A stretch of 64,000 bases of DNA from Sphingobacteriales bacterium 44-61 (lineage in GTDB: Bacteria > Bacteroidota > Bacteroidia > Chitinophagales > Chitinophagaceae): NCBI GenBank assembly GCA_001898405.1, contig MKTW01000011.1, forward strand, positions 6,801-70,800. Reading direction: 5' to 3'. Shown one piece after another: positions 16,421-23,570 of this stretch. The position numbers and the translations under genes were made by a program. The notes under the pieces are model-generated. The model was given only the letters and a program-made list of their open reading frames with translations, did not search any database and was not told where the DNA came from. The stretch's first letter is position 1. Each line of letters opens with the position of its first letter.

Positions 16421-18448
16421 CTGAACCTGAAATTTACATACCTGGCATTGGCAGCCCTGCTTTTCATGTCCTTGCCATCATTTTCGCAGCGCGACCTGCT
16501 GAGGCAGGGAGGGAGCAGGATCCGGCAAATGGGGAGCAACTTCTCTTCCCGCGGGGGAGGAACAGACAGCCTGAAACGAAGGGATAAAAATGAGGATTCC
16601 ATCACCATCCGTTTCAGGTATCTTGACTCTACCAGGAACTACCTGCTTGATTCATCCATCAATGATTTTACAACCCGCTTCCCAGTACCTGCCACCAATA
16701 TCACCCTGGGCAATACCGGCACAGCTTCCCGTTCGCTATTGTTTTCCCCTTCTTTCCAACCGGGATTTGATCCGGGATTCCATGCCTTTGATATTTACCG
16801 ATGGTCGGTGGAAAAAGCACGGTTCTTTAGTACAACCCGCCCTTATTCAGAGCTCAATTATACGCTGAGCAGCCGGGCAGAGCAACAAATAGATCTGATG
16901 CATACGCAAAACATCAAACCCAACTGGAATTTTTTATTCCAGTACAGGTTGGTCAATGCATCAGGTTTTTTCAGGAACCAGAAAACCAATCACAATAATT
17001 ACCTGTTCACTTCCTGGTACCAGACAGTAGATAAACGGTACAATGCTTACCTGATCGTATTGGCCAACAAACTGCAATCAGGAGAGAACGGTGGTATCCA
17101 GAGCCTGACCGACCTGGACAGCTCGATCTATAAAGACCGCTTTAATATTTTTACGAACCTTGGCGGAAGATCAGGCTATGCAACAGATTTCTTTAATACC
17201 GATGTGGGCACAGGCAACCGTTACAATGATTTCACGGTTTTATTGCGACAGCAATATGACCTGGGAAAAAAGGATTCACTTGTAACGGACTCTACGGTGA
17301 TCCCTCTTTTTTATCCGAGGCTCCGGTTTGAATATACCACGCAGTTTACCAAACGGAACTATGAATTCAGGGACTATTTAGGTGATTCGGTTTATTACAG
17401 GGATGCATATAATATTACATTTCCCCTCCCTGTCGACACATTCCGTGTAAAAGACTCCTGGAAAGAATTCATCAATGATTTTTCCATCTATCAATACCCT
17501 GATGCGAAAAATCTGCAACAGTTCTTTAAAGTAGGGGCGGCAATACAAAACATGGCGCTGACCAGTGATAGCGGGCATTTCTCCATGTATAATATTTTCG
17601 GGCATGCTGAATACCGCAATAGAAGCCGCAATCAGAAATGGATCATTGAGGCCAATGGCAAGCTCTATTTTGTAGGGCTCAACAGCGGCGATTATCATGC
17701 TTATGGAAGCCTGCAACGGTTTATCGGCAAGAAACATTCTTATGCTCAATTGGGATTTGAGAATGTGAACCGTACTCCATCTTTTATTTATGACAGCAGG
17801 AGCAGTTTTTACCTGATGCCGCAGATACAGGAATTCAAAAAAGAAAATACCATTCATTTATTCGGCTCCATGTATCAGCCGGATCTGCAATTGAGGTTGG
17901 GGGCTGATTATTTTATGGTCACCAACTATACATATTTAAAAAACTTTTACGAACTAAGCCAGGAGTCAACCCTTTTTAACCTGCTTCAACTGACCCTGCA
18001 AAAAACCATCAATCTCGGCCGCAGCTGGAAATGGCATGCCGACCTGTATTACCAGCAGCGGATCGGCAATGCCGAGGTGAATGTACCTGCTTTATACACC
18101 CGCAACCGGATCGGTTATGAAGGTAACCTCGGTTTCAAGAACCTGAACATTGCTTTCGGGGCTGAAGTCCGTTATCATACCCGCTATAAAGGAGATGGAT
18201 ATTCACCCATTCTGGGTAAGTTCTATTACCAGGATTCGGTCACTATTTCCAATGTACGGCCTCATGTTGCCGGGTATGTGCATTTCCGGATCAAAGGGTT
18301 TAAATTTTATTTCCGGGCAGAGAATCTTAACACGGCACAGGTTACAAGTGATGGGTTTGGCTTCACGAAGAATAATATAGAAGTGCCAGGCTATCCATAC
18401 CCCGGTCTGTTGCTGCGGTTCGGGATCTACTGGAGTTTTGTGAATTAA
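16421..18448 (+). CDS. Putative porin (outer-membrane barrel); start codon not ATG
   Basis: About 675 residues, matching the Bacteroidota putative porin family: LRQGGSRIRQMGSN, an NEDSITIRFRYLDSTR segment, YRWSVEKARFFSTTRPYSELNY, and many beta-strands to a C-terminal YPGLLLRFGIYWSF. A signal peptide is visible (LNLKFTYLALAALLFMSLPSFSQ), yet there is no ATG in frame between the stop at 16358-16360 and the middle of that signal. CTG at 16421 would give the whole signal peptide; TTG at 16448 would cut into it. The start may be non-ATG, or the true ATG may have been lost. The substrate is unknown. Confidence 0.7.
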   Translation: MNLKFTYLALAALLFMSLPSFSQRDLLRQGGSRIRQMGSNFSSRGGGTDSLKRRDKNEDSITIRFRYLDSTRNYLLDSSINDFTTRFPVPATNITLGNTGTASRSLLFSPSFQPGFDPGFHAFDIYRWSVEKARFFSTTRPYSELNYTLSSRAEQQIDLMHTQNIKPNWNFLFQYRLVNASGFFRNQKTNHNNYLFTSWYQTVDKRYNAYLIVLANKLQSGENGGIQSLTDLDSSIYKDRFNIFTNLGGRSGYATDFFNTDVGTGNRYNDFTVLLRQQYDLGKKDSLVTDSTVIPLFYPRLRFEYTTQFTKRNYEFRDYLGDSVYYRDAYNITFPLPVDTFRVKDSWKEFINDFSIYQYPDAKNLQQFFKVGAAIQNMALTSDSGHFSMYNIFGHAEYRNRSRNQKWIIEANGKLYFVGLNSGDYHAYGSLQRFIGKKHSYAQLGFENVNRTPSFIYDSRSSFYLMPQIQEFKKENTIHLFGSMYQPDLQLRLGADYFMVTNYTYLKNFYELSQESTLFNLLQLTLQKTINLGRSWKWHADLYYQQRIGNAEVNVPALYTRNRIGYEGNLGFKNLNIAFGAEVRYHTRYKGDGYSPILGKFYYQDSVTISNVRPHVAGYVHFRIKGFKFYFRAENLNTAQVTSDGFGFTKNNIEVPGYPYPGLLLRFGIYWSFVN

Positions 18449-18470
18449 CAATTCCCGCTCAGCCCCCGGT

Positions 18471-18500
18471 TTTGATTATCCTGAAATCCTGCTATCTTTG
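18471..18500 (+). promoter_or_regulatory. Promoter of metal operon A
   Basis: TTTG at 18471-18474 and TATCTTTG at 18493-18500 match the Bacteroidota -33 and -7 elements with an 18-base spacer. The first ATG of the operon follows nine bases later. This is the best-formed promoter in the window. Confidence 0.75.
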
Positions 18501-18509
18501 TAGTCATTC

Positions 18510-18902
18510 ATGCGTAAAACAGGCGTTTTCATATTATTGCTGTGCTACATGGCTTTCAGTACCGGGGTGATCATCAACTCGCATTATTGCATGAATCGCC
18601 TGGCTTCCACACAGTTATTTACCTCTGAGAGCGAGAATTGCGGCATCTGCGGCATGCATATTGACGATTCGCATGGCTGCTGCAGGGATGAGGTGAAAAT
18701 GGTGAAAATGGAGGATGACCAGAAAGTGACAGCAGGCGTTTCTGTTAACCTGGAAATGCTGGCCCTGCCTGTTCAGGTTCCTTCTGAGTTTATTGCAACT
18801 TCTTTTTTTAATATTCCCTTACAGGGACATACTCCCGATCAGCCACCGCCTTTATTGAAAGGGCAGGAGACTTATTTGCAAAATTGCGTTTTCAGGATTT
18901 GA
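18510..18902 (+). CDS. HYC_CC_PP family protein
   Basis: 130 residues. After a signal peptide it shows the three marks that name the family: HYC near residue 25 (INSHYCMNRL), CGICGMHIDD with a later GCCRD near 45-60, and a C-terminal PPPLLK. The Cys/His spacing suggests binding of a soft metal such as copper in the periplasm, but no activity has been established for this family to my knowledge. It is the first gene of a six-gene run with HMA proteins, so a metal-handling role is a good inference. Confidence 0.75.
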   Translation: MRKTGVFILLLCYMAFSTGVIINSHYCMNRLASTQLFTSESENCGICGMHIDDSHGCCRDEVKMVKMEDDQKVTAGVSVNLEMLALPVQVPSEFIATSFFNIPLQGHTPDQPPPLLKGQETYLQNCVFRI

Positions 18903-18977
18903 GACAGGGCTGTTTAATACACGCTAACACTGTCTTCAAATACTTATTTTTTAATTCCATTCATTAAAATTAAAACA

Positions 18978-19430
18978 ATGAAAACGTTTAAAATATTTTC
19001 AATAATCGCTCTCTGCATTGCATTCTCTACAGCTTCTTTTGCCCAGTCCAAAACAGATACCATTCCTGTATCAGGCAATTGCGGTATGTGCAAAAACAAT
19101 ATTGAGAAAGCTGCTAAAAAAGCCGGCGCTGCTTCTGCCGATTGGGATACCGAGTCTAAAATCCTCACCGTTAAATACAACAGTTCTTCTACCAACGCCG
19201 CTAAGATCCAGCAGAGCATTGCTGCTGTAGGATATGATACGCGCGATTTCAAAGCCGCAGATGAAGCTTACGACAAGCTGCATGCCTGCTGCAAATATGA
19301 TAGGGTAAAGAAAGAAGAACAGCCTTCCGCAGCCGCTAAGAAAGAAAAAGCAGATTGTTGCAGCAAAGAAGGAGAAGGTAAAGTAGCTAAAGAAGGCGAA
19401 GCAAAATCCTGCTGCAGCGAAGCTCATTAA
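18978..19430 (+). CDS. Secreted HMA-domain metal-binding protein with CC-rich tail
   Basis: 150 residues. A signal peptide ends near 22 (STASFAQ). A heavy-metal-associated (HMA) domain follows with GNCGMCKNN (Cys 35 and 38) and ends with VGYDTRDF. The C-terminal half is Lys/Glu/Ala-rich with three CC pairs (HACCKYD, ADCCSKEG, SCCSEAH), which add more metal ligands. It probably buffers or passes Cu or a similar ion in the periplasm. The next HMA gene starts 27 bases downstream. Confidence 0.85.
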   Translation: MKTFKIFSIIALCIAFSTASFAQSKTDTIPVSGNCGMCKNNIEKAAKKAGAASADWDTESKILTVKYNSSSTNAAKIQQSIAAVGYDTRDFKAADEAYDKLHACCKYDRVKKEEQPSAAAKKEKADCCSKEGEGKVAKEGEAKSCCSEAH

Positions 19431-19457
19431 TCTTTTAATGTCTAAATAATTATTGGT

Positions 19458-20003
19458 ATGAAGAAGCTATTGATTCTATTGATAGCAGGATTCATGACCC
19501 TGGGTGCAACTGCTCAGTTCAGCAAAGCCACCCTGCAGGCTACAGGCCTTACCTGTGCCATGTGCAGCAATGCGATCAATAAAGCATTGGAGGAAGTGCC
19601 TTTTGTGGCTTCCGTGCGGTCAGACATTAAGAATTCTGCTTTTAATATTGTATTTAAAGAAAACACACCCGTCAGCATCGATGCCATCCGTAAGGCAGTG
19701 GAAGATGCAGGTTTCTCCGTAGGCGGCTTGAAAGTAACCGGTCAGTTCAATCATGTAGCGATCGGCAACGACAAGCATGTAGAAATAGGAGATGCCGTAT
19801 TTCATTTCCTGGATATAAAATCAAATATGCTGGATGGGGAGCAAACCCTTACTGTGGTCGACAAAAACTTTGTAACCGCCAAACAGTTCAAAAAGATCAG
19901 CGGCGCTACAAAGATGAGTTGCCTGCAAACAGGTAAGGCCGCATCATGTTGCGTGAAGGAAGGTGTAAAAGAAGATGCGAGGATTTACCATGTGACGATT
20001 TGA
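19458..20003 (+). CDS. Secreted HMA-domain protein with C-terminal extension
   Basis: 181 residues. The signal peptide ends near residue 19 (GATAQ), followed by an HMA fold with GLTCAMCSNAI (Cys 33 and 36). A second domain of about 95 residues (GQFNHVAIGNDKHVEIGDAV) is unlike HMA and may bind ligand or partner. A late MSCLQTGKAASCC adds Cys residues. Same operon as the preceding gene and probably the same job: metal binding and delivery in the periplasm. Confidence 0.82.
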   Translation: MKKLLILLIAGFMTLGATAQFSKATLQATGLTCAMCSNAINKALEEVPFVASVRSDIKNSAFNIVFKENTPVSIDAIRKAVEDAGFSVGGLKVTGQFNHVAIGNDKHVEIGDAVFHFLDIKSNMLDGEQTLTVVDKNFVTAKQFKKISGATKMSCLQTGKAASCCVKEGVKEDARIYHVTI

Positions 20004-20036
20004 TCCAGGTCCCGTACCCTATAAATATTATTAACT

Positions 20037-20525
20037 ATGATGAGATCAATCCTTCCGGTCCTGGCCTTGCTGTGCATGGTTACTGTGGGCCGGGCGCAGG
20101 TGGCCAATATTGCAGACCCACGTTTGCAAATAGAATTGCCTACGGTAAAGGGTGATAAAATATCTCTTTCTTCTTTAAAAGGAAAAGTGATCCTGCTCGA
20201 TTTCTGGGCCAGTTGGTGCATGCCTTGCCGCAGTGCCAATAGAAAGCTGGTAAAGCTGTATGATAAATATAAAACGAAAGGATTTGAGATCTACAGCGTA
20301 TCCCTGGATGATGAAAAAGCAGATTGGGAAAAAGCGATCCGGCAGGATAAGATCAGTTGGCTGCAGGTAAATGAACCGACTGTATGGGGAGCAGAGTCTG
20401 CCCGCCGCTGGAATATCAGTGCTTTGCCTACTACTTTTTTGATCAACAAAAAAGGAGATGTGGTGGCGATCAACATTGAAGGGAAAGAGTTGGATAAAGA
20501 GATCACCCGGCTTTTGGCAGAATAG
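20037..20525 (+). CDS. TlpA-like periplasmic thioredoxin
   Basis: 162 residues. A signal peptide precedes a thioredoxin fold of the TlpA/ResA class, with WASWCMPCR (Cys 61 and 64) and the cis-Pro loop ALPTTF. Such proteins reduce or isomerise periplasmic disulfides. Next to several CxxC and CC proteins, it is likely to keep their metal-binding cysteines reduced. It lies 33 bases after the HMA gene and 33 before the next. Confidence 0.88.
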   Translation: MMRSILPVLALLCMVTVGRAQVANIADPRLQIELPTVKGDKISLSSLKGKVILLDFWASWCMPCRSANRKLVKLYDKYKTKGFEIYSVSLDDEKADWEKAIRQDKISWLQVNEPTVWGAESARRWNISALPTTFLINKKGDVVAINIEGKELDKEITRLLAE

Positions 20526-20558
20526 GCTTACAGGAGGATTGCGTTTCAAAGAACAACA

Positions 20559-21395
20559 ATGATGAAACAGATTTTATTTGCATTCCTGTTCCTGCATTCT
20601 TTTGCCGCGGACGCCCAGGAATTATATGTATACACAGAGCCGGCTTCCAATATGCCAGCCCGCTCCATCAGTGCTAAATTAAGTGCTAACTATATCGGTA
20701 AAAAAGCGCCTTCCAACAGGTTTATGCAGCGCTATACACCGGAGGTCATGTTTGGGCTTAATAAGAATTGGATGGTGCATGCAGGCGCCACTTTTGCAGA
20801 CATGCATACGAATAATTTCCGGTGGGAATCAGTTTACCTGTATGCGAAATACAGGTTTCTTTCAAGCGATGATCTGCATTCGCATTTCCGGATGGCCGTG
20901 TTTGGAGAAGCAGCTTACAGCCGCAGCCCTTTTCATTTTGATGAACTGAGCTTTCAGGGAGACAAGAGCGGTGCACAATTGGGAATTATTGCCACGCAAT
21001 TGTGGAATAAGCTGGCAGTTTCCGCTACAGTGAGCCATCTGCAATCACTCGATGGTTCGCGGAATGACAAAACAATTTATACTCCCTCAAGAATATACCA
21101 GGCGATGAACTATTCACTGTCTGCAGGATATTTGTTGCTGCCTTTTCACTACACGGATTACAGGCAAACAAATCTTAACCTGTATACGGAGTTGCTGGCG
21201 CAGCAATCGCTCGACAGGAAAGCCTATTATATCGACCTCGCACCGGCCGTGCAACTGATCTTTAACAGCAATACAAAGCTGAACCTGGGATATCGTTTCC
21301 AACTGGGCGGCGATATGCAGCGGATGACAAAAGATAGCTGGCTGATCAGTCTGGAACGTACTTTTTTAAATGCTTTGAAGAAGAAGAGGAAATAA
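20559..21395 (+). CDS. Outer-membrane protein of metal operon, hypothetical
   Basis: 278 residues with a signal peptide (FLHSFAADAQ) and a mature part of amphipathic strands (LSANYIGKK, FRMAVFGEAAYSR, LNLGYRFQLGGDM) ending in SLERTFLNA. This is an outer-membrane beta-barrel pattern. I do not know a function; its position between TlpA and the AraC regulator suggests transport or display of the metal-handling proteins. It is separated from the regulator gene by one base. Confidence 0.65.
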   Translation: MMKQILFAFLFLHSFAADAQELYVYTEPASNMPARSISAKLSANYIGKKAPSNRFMQRYTPEVMFGLNKNWMVHAGATFADMHTNNFRWESVYLYAKYRFLSSDDLHSHFRMAVFGEAAYSRSPFHFDELSFQGDKSGAQLGIIATQLWNKLAVSATVSHLQSLDGSRNDKTIYTPSRIYQAMNYSLSAGYLLLPFHYTDYRQTNLNLYTELLAQQSLDRKAYYIDLAPAVQLIFNSNTKLNLGYRFQLGGDMQRMTKDSWLISLERTFLNALKKKRK

Positions 21396-21396
21396 T

Positions 21397-21960
21397 ATGG
21401 AAGTGTATATCCGGAATATGGTGTGTGACCGTTGTACAAGTGCGGTGAAGCAGATCTTTCACCTGGCTTGCATTCCTGTCAAAGAAATCCGGTTGGGTGT
21501 GGTCACTACCCTCAATGATCTTACAACTCAGCAGATACAACATTTGAAAGAAGCCCTGCAGGCAGAAGGTTTTGAATGGATGGACAACCAGAAAATAAAA
21601 CTGGTGGAGCAGATCAGGCAAAAGATCATCCAATTGGTGCAGTCGGGCGAGCTGGATGAAATGAAAGATAACCTGTCGGCATACCTTTCCTCCGCTCTGC
21701 TGAAAGATTATCACTACCTGAGCCAGCTTTTTTCTTCTGTAGAGAATACTACGATCGAACAATTCTTTATTCTTCAAAAGATCGAAAAAGTAAAGGAATG
21801 GCTGGTGTATGACAAATACACTGTCAGCGAGATAGCATTCAAACTTGGTTACAGCAGTGTGGCTCATTTATCAGGCCAGTTCAAAAAAGTGACAGGTTTT
21901 ACGCCGAGCCAGTTCAAGGAGCATTACAGGCCTCCCCTTGATAAGGTCAATGATCTTTAG
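21397..21960 (+). CDS. AraC-family regulator with N-terminal CxxC (HMA-like) segment
   Basis: 187 residues. The C-terminal 85 residues form a typical AraC DNA-binding domain (KIEKVKEWLVYDKYTVSEIA, LGYSSVAHLSGQFKKVTGFTP). The N-terminal 70 residues start MEVYIRNMVCDRCTSAV, with Cys 10 and 13 in the loop position of an HMA fold, and continue with a beta-alpha-beta-like pattern. The simplest reading is a one-component metal sensor that controls operon A and possibly the nearby copper genes. Many Bacteroidota have relatives of this short AraC type; the CxxC version next to copper genes is informative. A strong terminator follows. Confidence 0.75.
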   Translation: MEVYIRNMVCDRCTSAVKQIFHLACIPVKEIRLGVVTTLNDLTTQQIQHLKEALQAEGFEWMDNQKIKLVEQIRQKIIQLVQSGELDEMKDNLSAYLSSALLKDYHYLSQLFSSVENTTIEQFFILQKIEKVKEWLVYDKYTVSEIAFKLGYSSVAHLSGQFKKVTGFTPSQFKEHYRPPLDKVNDL

Positions 21961-21961
21961 C

Positions 21962-22005
21962 CGGAAGCCGGTGACCTGGAACAGGCTGCCGGCTTCCGTT
22001 TTTTT
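21962..22005 (+). terminator. Intrinsic terminator of metal operon A
   Basis: Arms 21962-21971 and 21989-21998 (cggaagccgg / ccggcttccg) pair perfectly and are followed by seven T. It directly follows the AraC stop codon. Confidence 0.92.
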
Positions 22006-22037
22006 ATAAATCTTTCTTCCAATTATATAACAACCCA

Positions 22038-22049
22038 CCTTTATAAAGG
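22038..22049. promoter_or_regulatory. 12-bp palindrome upstream of copper-type outer-membrane gene
   Basis: cctttataaagg is a perfect palindrome 35 bases before the ATG at 22085. It is a possible operator for a metal or AraC-type regulator, or chance in A/T-rich DNA. Confidence 0.3.
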
Positions 22050-22084
22050 CAGGAAATTTGTTGCGTCATTATTCGTAAGAAAAA

Positions 22085-23449
22085 ATGTTGTCAATGAGAA
22101 AGCTTTTTTTATTACTGTTATTGATCGGTGCATTTGTCACTCGATCTTCAGCGCAGCACGAGCATCATAAGATGCAGAACATGCAGGAGAAGAAAGATAC
22201 CATTCCCGGAAAGAATAAAATGGAGCATGAGCATGCTATGGAACATGATCAGGGAATGGGGCATCCCATGTCACATGCATACTCCCTAAACCTGCCCATG
22301 AGCCGCAACGGCTCCGGTACGTCCTGGCTGCCCGATGAAACGCCGATGTATATGTATATGACTGGCAAGAAGACAATGTGGATGTTCCACGGCAGTGTAT
22401 TTCTCCGATACACGAATACAAATGTTTTTAATAAAGGCATAGGTGCTGACAAATTTGATGCACCCAACTGGTTTATGGTGATGATGAACAGAAGGGTAGG
22501 AAAGAAGGGCCTTTTTTCAGCAAAAGCCATGATCAGTTTAGACAGGCTTACCGAAGGCGGTAATGGATACCCATTGTTGTTCCAGTCAGGAGAAACATAT
22601 AAGGGGAACCCGCTGGTTAACCGGCAACACCCGCATGATCTGTTTGCAGAACTGAGTGTTGGATACAGCTATGCGATCAACAAGCATACGGATGTATTTG
22701 CCTATTTCGGCTATCCTGGCGAGCCTGCTATAAGCGCCCCTGCTTTTATGCACCGGGTATCAGCGATGAATAATCCTGATGCACCGCTCGGGCACCACTG
22801 GCAGGATGCTACCCATATCACTTTTGGCGTGGGAACATTGGGATTCCGGTATAAACAATTCAAACTGGAAGGCTCCATTTTTACAGGGCGTGAACCAGAT
22901 GAAGAAAGGTATGGATTTGATAAAGCAAGGTTTGATAGTTACAGTTACCGGTTATCCTATAATCCATCTCCCAACTGGGCTCTGCAGTTTTCACAGGGAT
23001 TCATTAATGAACCCGAATTGCTGGAACCTGGTGTAGATGTTACGCGCACAACTGCTTCTGTACTGTATGCAAAAAAGACCGGGAAGGCAAAAGACCTGAA
23101 TGCGGCGCTTATCTGGGGATTTAATAATAAAGGAGAAGGGCATAAAGAACATTCCCTGCTGCTGGAAGAGAACTACCGGTTTGGCCGGAATGCTTTATAC
23201 AGCCGCTATGAATGGGTGCAGAAGTCAACCGAAGAACTGGCACTCGAAGATCAGTTAGGCCATAAAACCTTTGATGTGCATGTATTCACCGCAGGCTATA
23301 ACCGCGGTATCTGGAAAAGCAAAGTGGTAGACCTTGCTGCAGGAACGCAGGTCACACTCAATTTCCCGGCTTCAGGATTGAAGCCGGTGTATGGGAATTT
23401 ACCTGTTGGTTTCCAGGTATATCTGCAATTGAGGCCCGTGCTTCAATAA
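22085..23449 (+). CDS. His/Met-rich outer-membrane protein, copper-resistance type
   Basis: 454 residues; the ATG at 22094 (MRKLFL) is an equally good start. A signal peptide ends near RSSAQ. A His/Met-rich stretch then runs from about 25 to 68 (HEHHKMQNM, MEHEHAMEHDQGMGHPMSH), a composition known from copper-binding proteins such as PcoB/CopB. The remaining 380 residues are beta-barrel strands with a Trp-rich first part. It probably binds or moves copper at the outer membrane. The gene has its own transcript: terminators lie on both sides. Confidence 0.72.
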   Translation: MLSMRKLFLLLLLIGAFVTRSSAQHEHHKMQNMQEKKDTIPGKNKMEHEHAMEHDQGMGHPMSHAYSLNLPMSRNGSGTSWLPDETPMYMYMTGKKTMWMFHGSVFLRYTNTNVFNKGIGADKFDAPNWFMVMMNRRVGKKGLFSAKAMISLDRLTEGGNGYPLLFQSGETYKGNPLVNRQHPHDLFAELSVGYSYAINKHTDVFAYFGYPGEPAISAPAFMHRVSAMNNPDAPLGHHWQDATHITFGVGTLGFRYKQFKLEGSIFTGREPDEERYGFDKARFDSYSYRLSYNPSPNWALQFSQGFINEPELLEPGVDVTRTTASVLYAKKTGKAKDLNAALIWGFNNKGEGHKEHSLLLEENYRFGRNALYSRYEWVQKSTEELALEDQLGHKTFDVHVFTAGYNRGIWKSKVVDLAAGTQVTLNFPASGLKPVYGNLPVGFQVYLQLRPVLQ

Positions 23450-23479
23450 TAATAGCTGAACCGCTCAGAATTTTTTTTG

Positions 23480-23509
23480 GCCTGTCGGGGAACTGACAGG
23501 CTTTTTTTT
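23480..23509 (+). terminator. Intrinsic terminator after copper-type outer-membrane gene
   Basis: gcctgtc (23480-23486) pairs with gacaggc (23495-23501), followed by eight T. The T-run adjoins the promoter of the next gene. Confidence 0.9.
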
Positions 23510-23511
23510 AT

Positions 23512-23519
23512 TATATTTG
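23512..23519 (+). promoter_or_regulatory. Promoter -7 box of metal operon B
   Basis: TATATTTG is an exact TAnnTTTG match. It overlaps the left end of the 50-bp palindrome, so the start point would lie inside the palindrome. Confidence 0.6.
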
Positions 23520-23564
23520 TCTAAATATATTTTTAGGCATGCCTAAAAATATATTTAGACAAAT
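23515..23564. promoter_or_regulatory. 50-bp perfect palindrome, probable metalloregulator operator
   Basis: Every base from 23515 to 23539 pairs with 23540-23564, checked base by base. The core tttaggcatgcctaaa resembles DtxR/MntR-family sites (TTAGG...CCTAA), and an outer gtctaaat/atttagac repeat encloses it. It covers the region from the -7 box to seven bases before the ATG at 23571, so a bound protein would block transcription. As RNA it would also be a long hairpin. Confidence 0.65.
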
Positions 23565-23570
23565 GTAATA

